From contig JAATEZ010000009.1 of NCBI GenBank assembly GCA_015655485.1, forward strand, positions 1-10,820: DNA of 10,820 bases, given 5' to 3'. Position numbers and translations under genes: made by a program. The notes under the pieces are model-generated. The model had not been told where the DNA came from, made no database searches, and saw nothing but the letters and a program-made list of their open reading frames with translations. Source of the stretch: Lactobacillales bacterium. GTDB taxonomy: Bacteria; Bacillota; Bacilli; Lactobacillales; Vagococcaceae. This document shows, piece by piece, positions 5,281-10,820 of this stretch. Positions within the stretch are counted from its first letter, which is position 1. Each line of letters begins with the position of its first letter.

Positions 5281-5286
5281 ATTTTT

Positions 5287-5877
5287 ATGTCGAAAAAAAT
5301 GGATCTTCATGTTTGGGTAGAAGGAACGATTGTTGCTGCGATGGCAATGGCTTTATCATTTATTCCGTTACAATCAGTAAATGCTTCTTTTGATTTATCA
5401 TTAGGTCTGGTTCCGTTGATACTCTATGCTTATCGCCGCGGCCTGGTGCCGGGGCTCACAGCGGGTTTTGTCTGGGGATTATTAAATATTATTGTAGGAA
5501 ATGCTATGAAGAACTTCATCAGTGTGCCGCAAATTATTTTTGAATATCCGATCGCTTTTACCTTTGCAGGTTTTGCAGGCCTTTTTTCAAGAAAAATCCA
5601 AAAAACTATTTTAGAAAAGAAAAACAAACAAACAATATCTTATGTTATTTTAGGCGGGGTCATCGGGGTAGGCGCACGCTGGTTCTGCCATTTTTTAGCG
5701 GGCGTTTTTGTTTGGGGAGCGTATGCACCAGAGGGAATGAGCCCATATCTCTATTCTTTTATTGCTAATGGAACAAGTGCTTTGGCAAATGCCGTTTTTG
5801 TAGGAATAGTTTTGACCATTCTTTTAAAGACAGCTCCGCAGTTGTTTGTACCTAAGAAGAAAACAAGTTTAGGCTGA
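5287..5877 (+). CDS. thiT: Thiamine transporter ThiT (ECF S component)
   Basis: A 196-residue membrane protein with six likely transmembrane helices. It is the thiamine-specific S component that works with the shared ECF module (EcfA1-EcfA2-EcfT), which is not in this window. Family features include the N-terminal WVEGTIVAAMAMALSFIP (AxxxA motif region that meets EcfT), LGLVPLILYAYRRG (39-52), AGFVWGLLN (59-67) and FEYPIAF (85-91) with the ligand glutamate E86. Further on are GARWFCHFLAGVFVWG with H135, and YSFIANG with Y157 and N161, corresponding to known thiamine contacts of Lactococcus ThiT. The start at 5287 has AAGGAGGA 6 nt upstream; an in-frame ATG at 5251 would add 12 residues over the ribosome site and is rejected. 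Regulation is by the TPP riboswitch immediately upstream. Confidence 0.95.
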   Translation: MSKKMDLHVWVEGTIVAAMAMALSFIPLQSVNASFDLSLGLVPLILYAYRRGLVPGLTAGFVWGLLNIIVGNAMKNFISVPQIIFEYPIAFTFAGFAGLFSRKIQKTILEKKNKQTISYVILGGVIGVGARWFCHFLAGVFVWGAYAPEGMSPYLYSFIANGTSALANAVFVGIVLTILLKTAPQLFVPKKKTSLG

Positions 5878-5914
5878 CCGAGCGTTGGAAAGATAGAAAT
5901 GATTTTTTGAAAGA

Positions 5915-5956
5915 AAGGCCGGCCCATCAATTATTTTTCATTGATGGGCCGGCCTT
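5915..5956 (-). terminator. 17-bp perfect hairpin with GGCCGGCC core between convergent genes
   Basis: AAGGCCGGCCCATCAAT at 5915-5931 is the exact inverse of 5940-5956, with an 8-base loop. On the minus strand the hairpin is followed by TTTCTTTC, a weak U-rich tail, so it may end transcripts of the small orphan gene at 6047-6412. On the plus strand no U-run follows, although it could still stabilise the thiT mRNA 3' end. Confidence 0.5.
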
Positions 5957-5973
5957 AAATGTGAATAAACGAG

Positions 5974-6012
5974 GGATCAAAAGCAGCTTCAGCTTGAAGC
6001 TGCTTTTGATCC
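5974..6012. terminator. 18-bp perfect hairpin, second of a tandem pair
   Basis: GGATCAAAAGCAGCTTCA at 5974-5991 is the exact inverse of 5995-6012, with a 3-base loop. No T-run follows on either strand. It lies 17 nt from the hairpin at 5915-5956 and 35 nt past the stop of the minus-strand orphan gene. It may be a bidirectional barrier or mRNA 3'-end protector; a small structured RNA is an alternative. Confidence 0.4.
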
Positions 6013-6046
6013 AAGTTCTAAAAATTAGGGACTATTTGTTGAAAAT

Positions 6047-6412
6047 TCAATTATTTTGGATTTTACCCGGAAGTTTTTGATGTAAAACACTTATTTTTTT
6101 TACATCTTTTAATGCGATCATTCGCAACTGCTGGTCTTTTTGAAGTTTTAAAACAAAAGTATCGCCATTATTGCTGCTAGAAAGGATCCAGCCGGAAATA
6201 GTTTCAGGGGTATGCGCAGGCGATAATGTTTTGACTTGAATAACAGCTAAACTTTTTTGAGCAGCAGCAAGATTGATTTTTTTTCGAAAATTTTCCAATT
6301 GTCTGCTTTGATTTACAGAATCGTCAAAGAAAGGCAATAAAAATTTTTGAGAGGATTTAGTCAAAAGCTTGCTGAAAAAGCTGCTTCCCCGATTTTTAGT
6401 CTTATTCTCCAT
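6047..6412 (-). CDS. Small basic protein of unknown function, possible Sm-like/YolD-like beta-barrel
   Basis: A 121-residue protein, lysine-rich at the N-terminus and without a signal peptide or membrane segment. A central helical stretch (about 36-60, DSVNQSRQLENFRKKINLAA) precedes a beta-rich C-terminal half: LAVIQVKTL, ISGWILSS, TFVLKLQ and LRMIALKDVKKISVL. That strand pattern, ending in a lysine-rich 'I..KDVKKI' strand, resembles small SH3/Sm-like barrels such as YolD-like proteins, but I do not recognise the family with confidence. The start at 6412 has GGAGG 7 nt upstream; the GTG at 6418 is rejected because it falls inside that spacer. No adjacent Y-family polymerase gene is present, which weakens the YolD idea. 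No clear promoter was seen upstream. Confidence 0.68.
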   Translation of the reverse strand: MENKTKNRGSSFFSKLLTKSSQKFLLPFFDDSVNQSRQLENFRKKINLAAAQKSLAVIQVKTLSPAHTPETISGWILSSSNNGDTFVLKLQKDQQLRMIALKDVKKISVLHQKLPGKIQNN

Positions 6413-6609
6413 TATCACACCTCCATCAATGCAAAATAAATAACAATTTTTTATTTTTACTTAATACAAACTCTATCGGCCAATGTTAGTATTTATTAAT
6501 ACCTTTATAGCTATTTTATAGAAAAATAAGAAAAATAGCAACCGAACACCTTCTTATTTTTGTAAAACGATTTTTTAATTAATAGATAAATATGTATTTC
6601 TGCTGATTC
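6413..6609. other. AT-rich intergenic segment with one imperfect-terminator-like hairpin
   Basis: No gene is supported here. An 11-bp inverted repeat (AAAAATAAGAA near 6523 with TTCTTATTTTT near 6552) encloses about 18 bases. The arms are almost all A/T, so its stability and meaning are doubtful. It separates the minus-strand orphan gene from the decayed patatin gene. Confidence 0.3.
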
Positions 6610-7789
6610 TTGTTTTATACTAGGTTAAGAGAAAATAACGGTAAAAAGATTTTTTATCGGAAGCTGCAAAGCGGTTCAATAGAAAATTGGCAGACAGATA
6701 AGAATTTTTCATTACAAAGCCGGCTGAACGGTCTGATCAATTTTTGCCAAGCAAAATTTGAAAAGAGAGATCATCATTGGAGCGAAATTTATCCAAACAC
6801 AGTTGCATGATTTTTTTGCCAGAGAGAAGTTTTATTTGTTAAAAAAAACCTGACCATTTACTGTATACGCTTCGGTATGAATAAAATCAGTGAAAATAAT
6901 AGAGCTTTTTATTTTTGTAACGACCGAGAGACCACAAATGAAGGAAAGAGCCATTTCTTTTGATGAAAACAGTCAAAAAAATTTGCCGGCTGGCTGATGG
7001 TATCGGTTTCTTTTTTCCCAACTGTGGCGGCAATGCAGATCAGGGATCAATACTATGTGGACGGGAGGCTATCAAAACAATATTTCAGTTGATGTGGCAA
7101 GGTTCTAGGGCGCAGCTGAAATTATTGTGGCAGATGTCAAGGGGCCGGGATCGACTAGGCTCTATCAAGCTGCCAGCTGCCGGCCGATGTTGCTGAAATT
7201 TTGCTTGTTTTCCCTTGACCATTAGGAACGGTCTTGCTTTTTTGATGGTCCCAGGTTAAGTTGGAATATTCAGCAGGACTATTTGGAAACGATGAAATAT
7301 TTTCATATGCCGTTTTTTGTCACAATGAATACGCATTATCTGTAAATTATCTTTCAAATTCTCAGCGATCAGAAGCGATTTATAGAAAAATGCGTAGTAT
7401 TTATCCTGACAGGGTTTTTCCGGAAAATTTAGGCATGGTTTTAATGGAGCTGTTAGCTAAGCTGTTAAAAGTTCACCCATCACTTTTTTTCAATCTTAGA
7501 GCTGCTGGAGGTGTTAAAAAATAAAGTGAAGATAGATGATTCATTCAGGATTGGATCAAGTGGGATGGATCGTCTGCATCCATTGCAGGGATGGATCAGA
7601 ATATATCAGGATCAATTTTCGCTTTTTTCTGAAAAACAAAAAATAGTTCATGTTTTGGGGAATTTAGATGATGAAAAAAAGCACAGTAGTACTGCGAATT
7701 TACAAACCATGTTAGAATTATGGCCGGCACAAATATTGCTAGCTTTATTTGTCAGGTATTTGCAACAGAAAGAAAAGAGGAGAAGATAA
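6610..7789 (+). pseudogene. Decayed patatin-like phospholipase gene (multiple frameshifts and stops)
   Basis: Protein fragments in all three plus frames line up in order as one patatin-like protein. WLMVSVSFFPT, then MQIRDQYYVDG (to 7065), then after a 1-nt slip GYQNNISVDVARF, a TAG at 7106-7108, and GAAEIIVADVKGPG (7109-7150). Together these rebuild the family block around the catalytic aspartate, DGGYxNN...GAxEIIxxDxKGPG; the Asp codon is GAC 7060-7062 and an extra A at 7066 breaks the frame. Further pieces are VAEILLVFP, LGTVLLF, NIQQDYLETMKYF (usual 'NIxxGYLDTMK' element) and PDRVFPENLGMVLMELLAKL. A last fragment ends at 7789, one base before ydbC. The first fragment (6610-6800, FYRKLQSGSIENWQ...) is probably the middle of the protein. 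The GxSxG nucleophile region and N-terminus are absent, so the gene is also 5'-truncated. The relic cannot make the enzyme. Confidence 0.7.
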
Positions 7790-8008
7790 ATGGCACAAGA
7801 GTTTTCTTATGAAATAATTGAGGAGATCGCAGTTTTGTCTGAAAATCCTAAAGGGTGGCGTAAGGAATTGAATTTAGTCAGCTGGAATGGCCGGCCGCCA
7901 AAATTTGATTTGCGTGATTGGGCTCCGGACCATGAAAAAATGGGAAAAGGGATCACATTAACGAATGAAGAGTTTGAAGCATTAAAAAAGTCTATTTTAA
8001 AGATGTAG
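7790..8008 (+). CDS. ydbC: YdbC family PC4-like ssDNA-binding protein
   Basis: A 72-residue protein starting at the base after the stop of the patatin relic, with AGGAG 7 nt upstream, so it was once translationally coupled to that gene. The sequence FSYEIIEEIAVLSENPKGWRK, then ELNLVSWNGRPPKFDLRDWAPDHEKMGKGITLT, is the YdbC/PC4 (transcriptional coactivator p15) domain over its whole length. Lactococcal YdbC binds single-stranded DNA with a PC4-like fold; a role in transcription or replication is inferred. All expected residues are present (WNG, FDLRDW, MGKGITLT). It precedes yicC by 21 nt and likely shares a transcript with yicC-gmk-rpoZ. Its original promoter, probably ahead of the broken gene, is not identified. 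Confidence 0.88.
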   Translation: MAQEFSYEIIEEIAVLSENPKGWRKELNLVSWNGRPPKFDLRDWAPDHEKMGKGITLTNEEFEALKKSILKM

Positions 8009-8029
8009 CAAAGTAAGGAGAGCCCTGTT

Positions 8030-8902
8030 ATGAAAAGTATGACTGGTTTTGGTAAGGAAGAGGATCAAATAGAACAAGGCCGATTGGCAGTTGAGCTTAA
8101 GTCGGTCAATCATCGCTTTCTGGATGTGCAGTGCCGGCTGCCCGGCGAGCTTTCCTCATACGAAATGATTTTTCGTGCGAAAATAAAGGAAAAAATCAGC
8201 CGGGGCAGAATAGAGTGTTTTGTTGAATTTAATAAAGAAGCAGTTCAAGATAAAGAATTACTGATTCATTGGAAGCTGGTTGAAAAAATAATATCTGAAC
8301 TAGACAAAAAAAACTTTGCTGGAAAATTAGATGTAAATACTGTTTTTTTAGGGATAATGGATCGTCCTGAGTTGCTTGAATTTACTGAACCGCAACTTTC
8401 ACTATCCATAATTGAAAAAGAGTTAGAGGTGATTTTTGAAAAAGCGTTAGATAAATTAATAGATACGCGGGAAACGGAAGGAAATAAAATCCGTGATATT
8501 CTTTCAGAACAGCTGCAGAATGCAGAAAACGTTTTGACTGGGCTCCGGACCAAGCAGCAAATTTTTGAAAAAGATCATATGGAACGGTTAACAAAGAAGC
8601 TTCAAGACTTAACTGGCAGTTCATTAGATGAAGAACGAATCTTAACTGAAGTAGCTATTCTGATTGATAAAGGAGATATCTGCGAAGAGATCGATCGTTT
8701 GGAAATTCACTTCACTCAAGGTGAACAGCTTTTGCAAGCGGATCGACCGACAGGCAGAGAGCTGGACTTCCTGCTTCAGGAGATGAATCGGGAAGTGAAT
8801 ACCATTGGCTCTAAGACTGGTTCGATTGAAATAAAAAATGATGTAGTCCAATTAAAAACGATCCTCGAAAAAATTCGTGAGCAAATTCAAAATGTTGAGT
8901 GA
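8030..8902 (+). CDS. yicC: YicC family endoribonuclease
   Basis: A 290-residue cytosolic protein with the full YicC layout. The N-terminal domain opens MKSMTGFGKEE and carries ELKSVNHRFLDVQCRLP (22-38) and KIKEKISRGRIECFVEF (about 51-67). The C-terminal DUF1732 part has GREL, then DFLLQEMNREVNTIGSKTG, then IEIKNDVVQLKTILEKIREQIQNVE at the very end. E. coli YicC has been shown to be an endoribonuclease acting on RNA such as the small RNA RyhB; the substrate in Firmicutes is unknown. AAGGAGAG sits 7 nt before the ATG. A conserved position ahead of gmk and rpoZ fits the usual Firmicutes order. No truncation or unusual feature is seen. Confidence 0.93.
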   Translation: MKSMTGFGKEEDQIEQGRLAVELKSVNHRFLDVQCRLPGELSSYEMIFRAKIKEKISRGRIECFVEFNKEAVQDKELLIHWKLVEKIISELDKKNFAGKLDVNTVFLGIMDRPELLEFTEPQLSLSIIEKELEVIFEKALDKLIDTRETEGNKIRDILSEQLQNAENVLTGLRTKQQIFEKDHMERLTKKLQDLTGSSLDEERILTEVAILIDKGDICEEIDRLEIHFTQGEQLLQADRPTGRELDFLLQEMNREVNTIGSKTGSIEIKNDVVQLKTILEKIREQIQNVE

Positions 8903-9018
8903 TTCAGGCTGGCAGATCGGCTGTTTTAAAGTTAAAACAGCAGGATTTAAAGGATTTTTATAAGAAAATAAATTCTTTACTTGAAAAAAAACAGAAAGCA
9001 GTGCAAAATAAAGAATAA
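8899..9018 (+). CDS. Possible small helical ORF between yicC and gmk
   Basis: A 39-residue frame whose GTG overlaps the yicC stop (GTGA), beginning VIQAGRSAVLKLKQQDLKDF and ending EKKQKAVQNKE. It is lysine/glutamine-rich and predicted helical. There is no Shine-Dalgarno, only possible stop-start coupling, and no family recognised. A second frame is also open over part of this gap, so this may be chance. Confidence 0.22.
   Translation: MIQAGRSAVLKLKQQDLKDFYKKINSLLEKKQKAVQNKE
8920..8941 (+). repeat. Short perfect hairpin after yicC
   Basis: GCTGTTTTAA (8920-8929) is the inverse of 8932-8941. The stem is about 9 bp with a 4-base loop and has no T-run, so it is not an intrinsic terminator. It may partly separate the yicC and gmk messages by processing or protection. 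Confidence 0.35.
8981..9009 (+). promoter_or_regulatory. Possible internal promoter for gmk-rpoZ
   Basis: TTGAAA (8981-8986), a 17-base spacer and CAAAAT (9004-9009), with the gmk start 42 nt downstream. The -10 matches at four of six positions, so this is tentative. Confidence 0.33.
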
Positions 9019-9050
9019 GACTAAAATGAAAGACTTGAAAGGAAACCACC

Positions 9051-9665
9051 ATGCCAGAGCGAGGATTACTAATCATTTTGTCAGGACCCTCAGGAGTAGG
9101 GAAGGGAACTGTTCGAAAAGCTGTTTTTGATAGTGGGGATAATGATTTTGAATATTCGATTTCGATGACTACTAGAAAAAAACGTCCTGGAGAAGTAGAT
9201 GGAGTAGATTATTTTTTTAGGACTCGTGAAGAATTTGAACAAGAAATAGCTGCTGGCCAGATGCTGGAATATGCGGAATATGTAGGCAATTATTATGGAA
9301 CTCCGCTTTCATATGTAAATAAAACTTTGGATGAAGGTAAGGATGTTTTTTTGGAGATCGAAGTTCAAGGTGCGATGAAAGTAAAAGATAAAGTGCCGGA
9401 CGGTATATTTATATTTTTGACTCCGCCAGATCTGGCAGCTTTAAAATCAAGGATCGTAGGTCGAGGAACAGATGAGCTGGACGTTATTGAAAAAAGAATG
9501 GAAATAGCGTTAGCGGAAATCGAGATGATGAGCCACTACGACTATGCCGTTGTCAATGATGAAGTAAATCTGGCAGTTGGGCGAATAAAAAGCATTATTG
9601 AAAGCGAACACTATCGAGTGAAACGTGTTTTAAGCAAATATGTAAAAATGATAAAGGAGCTGTGA
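9051..9665 (+). CDS. gmk: Guanylate kinase
   Basis: A 204-residue cytosolic enzyme that phosphorylates GMP to GDP with ATP, essential for GTP and dGTP supply. It has the Walker A loop LSGPSGVGKGT (10-20), the GMP-binding segment YSISMTTRKKRPGEVDGVDYFF (about 36-57), with conserved Ser, Arg-x-x-Arg-Pro and Tyr residues, and the lid-region RGTDELDVIEKRM. YDYAVVNDEV near the C-terminus is also typical. Length is standard. In many Firmicutes this enzyme is inhibited by (p)ppGpp. AAAGGA lies 7 nt ahead of the ATG. It follows yicC by 148 nt and runs into rpoZ with a 6-nt gap, so the two are surely co-transcribed. Confidence 0.97.
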   Translation: MPERGLLIILSGPSGVGKGTVRKAVFDSGDNDFEYSISMTTRKKRPGEVDGVDYFFRTREEFEQEIAAGQMLEYAEYVGNYYGTPLSYVNKTLDEGKDVFLEIEVQGAMKVKDKVPDGIFIFLTPPDLAALKSRIVGRGTDELDVIEKRMEIALAEIEMMSHYDYAVVNDEVNLAVGRIKSIIESEHYRVKRVLSKYVKMIKEL

Positions 9666-9671
9666 GAAAAA

Positions 9672-9974
9672 ATGATGTTGAAACCATCGATCGATTCACT
9701 GTTAAAACAAGTGGATTCTAAATATTCATTAGTTATATTAGCGAGCAAGAGAGCCCATGAATTAGATGCCGGGGCAACACTCATGCTTGAAAAATACGAT
9801 TCTGTAAAGAATGTAGGCCGAGCTTTGGAAGAAGTAGATGCTGGAGATGTAATCATCGATCCTGAGCCAGAATTAAAAAGAGCGATGAAAAAACGCCGTG
9901 AAGATGAGAAAAAAGAAGTTCATGATCGGGAACAGCGACAGTTAGAAACCAGGATCCAGCAAGAAAATATTTGA
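9672..9974 (+). CDS. rpoZ: DNA-directed RNA polymerase omega subunit
   Basis: A 100-residue protein (99 if the second ATG at 9675 is used). It begins MLKPSIDSLLKQVDSKYSLV and carries the omega hallmark ASKRAHELDAG (about 24-34), then KNVGRALEEVDAGDV. A highly charged C-terminal tail follows (KRAMKKRREDEKKEVHDRE). Omega binds the beta' subunit and helps RNA polymerase assembly. The nearest strong GGAG (9656-9659) is 12 nt before the first ATG and 15 before the second, longer than usual, so the first ATG is preferred and coupling with gmk, 6 nt upstream, probably matters. A terminator follows 9 nt after the stop. Confidence 0.95.
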   Translation: MMLKPSIDSLLKQVDSKYSLVILASKRAHELDAGATLMLEKYDSVKNVGRALEEVDAGDVIIDPEPELKRAMKKRREDEKKEVHDREQRQLETRIQQENI

Positions 9975-9983
9975 TCAACAGGC

Positions 9984-10023
9984 AAAACAGAGCCATACCC
10001 CAGTTGGGTGTTCTGTTTTTTTC
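9984..10023 (+). terminator. Terminator after rpoZ
   Basis: AAAACAGA (9984-9991) pairs with TCTGTTTT (10012-10019), with an inner ACCC (9997-10000) pairing GGGT (10006-10009). A T-run at 10016-10022 follows. It closes the yicC-gmk-rpoZ transcript and separates it from priA. Confidence 0.78.
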
Positions 10024-10087
10024 TTTGTCAAGAAGCAGCAATATTTGTGAATAAACCAAATCATTTTGCAGAAAAAAGCAGAGTTTC

Positions 10088-10116
10088 AAGACAAAAAAAC
10101 TATTTCTTAGTAAAAT
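10088..10116 (+). promoter_or_regulatory. Probable promoter of priA
   Basis: AAGACA (10088-10093), a 17-base spacer and TAAAAT (10111-10116). It lies after the rpoZ terminator and 40 nt before the priA start. The -10 is good and the -35 moderate. Confidence 0.42.
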
Positions 10117-10156
10117 AAGAAAGACGAGATTAGGAAATCAAAAAGGAGGGATCAAT

Positions 10157-10820
10157 ATGCGCTGGTATGCAAGTGTCATCGTAGATGTTCCAACAATGCA
10201 AACAGACCAACCTTTCAGCTATTTGATCCCAGAAGCTTTTGCTAAAGAGGTTCAAGTAGGAATGCGAGTCGAGGTTCCGTTTGGTAATGGAAATCGGTAT
10301 ATCCAAGGGTTCGTGATAGCGGTCGCTAAGATCGATCAAACAGAAATTGAGGCGGCGGAATTCCAATGGAAGGAGCTTCTTACTATATTAGATCTTTCAC
10401 CTGTTTTAAATACAGAGTTGTTAGCGCTGGCTGATGAAATGAAAGAGACTACTTTTTCTTTTAAAATCACTTGTCTGCAGACGATGCTGCCCAATGTGAT
10501 GAAAGCTTCTTATCAAAAATGGATTCGATTGATCGATGAAGTGCCTGAGGAAATTTTGTATGAGATTTTTAAAGGGCAGGATGAAATCGATTGGCAGGAA
10601 GCGGAGGAAAGAAACTTGCTTCCTCTGCTGATGAAACTAAAAAAAGCCGGTAAAGTAGATATCCGCTATGAAGTCCACAAAAAAAACAAGATAAAAAAAG
10701 AACGCTGGTTTCAATCAAAGATGTCTTTTGAACGTTTAGAAGAAGAACGGATGTCTCTAAGAAAAAATGCTGTTCAAAAAATGCGCTTGCTCTCTTTGCT
10801 GCAGAAAATCAATCAAGAAC
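10157..10820 (+). CDS. priA: Primosomal protein N' (replication restart helicase PriA), N-terminal part
   Basis: The first 221 codons of a gene that runs off the right edge; full-length PriA is about 730-800 residues. The frame opens MRWYASVIVDVP and has the 3'-DNA-binding domain features DQPFSYLIP (17-25), VGMRVEVPFGNGNR (about 34-47) and IQGFVI. These are followed by TFSFKITCLQTMLPNVMKA (about 98-116) and the start of the winged-helix region. The helicase motifs and zinc-binding cysteines lie beyond the window. PriA reloads DnaB-type helicase at stalled forks. AAGGAGGG sits 6 nt before the ATG, a strong ribosome site. It lies just downstream of the gmk-rpoZ terminator, with its own likely promoter, the usual Firmicutes order before fmt. 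Confidence 0.93.
   Translation, partial: MRWYASVIVDVPTMQTDQPFSYLIPEAFAKEVQVGMRVEVPFGNGNRYIQGFVIAVAKIDQTEIEAAEFQWKELLTILDLSPVLNTELLALADEMKETTFSFKITCLQTMLPNVMKASYQKWIRLIDEVPEEILYEIFKGQDEIDWQEAEERNLLPLLMKLKKAGKVDIRYEVHKKNKIKKERWFQSKMSFERLEEERMSLRKNAVQKMRLLSLLQKINQE

Noticed and set aside
5251..5286. Longer thiT starting at ATG 5251
   Set aside because: It would place the strong AAGGAGGA inside the coding region and add 12 residues not typical of ThiT; ATG 5287 has ideal spacing.
6523..6562. A/T-only 11-bp inverted repeat as a terminator or operator
   Set aside because: It is nearly pure A/T with an 18-base loop and has no upstream plus-strand gene to terminate, so it is likely a composition effect.
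8266..8851. Minus-strand open frames within yicC
   Set aside because: They lie fully antisense to a well-conserved gene and have no ribosome sites or recognisable domains.

Overview
The window looks like chromosomal DNA of a low-GC Firmicute of the Lactobacillales, most like Enterococcus or a close relative. The evidence is an AT-rich composition, strong purine-rich Shine-Dalgarno sites, a TPP riboswitch before a ThiT-type thiamine transporter, and the conserved run yicC-gmk-rpoZ-priA. I see no tRNA, rRNA, insertion sequence or CRISPR array.

Region 1 (1-1550, minus strand) is a sulfur amino acid operon: an MccA/CysK-type PLP enzyme followed, with an 11-nt overlap, by the start of an MccB/cystathionine lyase-type gene that leaves the window. 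Together they would make cysteine from homocysteine by reverse transsulfuration. The 300-nt leader is the most interesting part of the window. It holds a consensus promoter, a short translated reading frame with three consecutive cysteine codons, and a perfect 17-bp terminator. A leader segment can pair either with the leader's own start site or with the first arm of the terminator. This is the architecture of classical ribosome-stalling attenuation, here apparently sensing charged tRNA-Cys.

Region 2 (1664-3257, minus strand) has two separately promoted genes: a membrane-anchored C39-like cysteine peptidase and a DJ-1/PfpI-family protein. Region 3 (3431-5018, plus strand) has a P-loop kinase-like pseudogene with a lost start codon, an internal deletion and a frameshift, then a VanZ-family membrane protein and a GNAT acetyltransferase.

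Region 4 (5068-6012) is a thiamine uptake unit: promoter, TPP aptamer, an expression platform that appears to mask the ribosome binding site, and thiT. It is followed by two long perfect hairpins between convergent genes. Region 5 (6047-7789) has a small basic orphan protein (minus strand) and a badly decayed patatin-like phospholipase gene (plus strand) with several frameshifts and stops.

Region 6 (7790-10820, plus strand) is housekeeping: a YdbC/PC4-like ssDNA-binding protein, YicC endoribonuclease, guanylate kinase and RNA polymerase omega, closed by a terminator. The N-terminal part of the replication restart helicase PriA then runs off the right edge. The yicC-gmk-rpoZ order groups RNA turnover, GTP/(p)ppGpp-linked nucleotide metabolism and RNA polymerase assembly.
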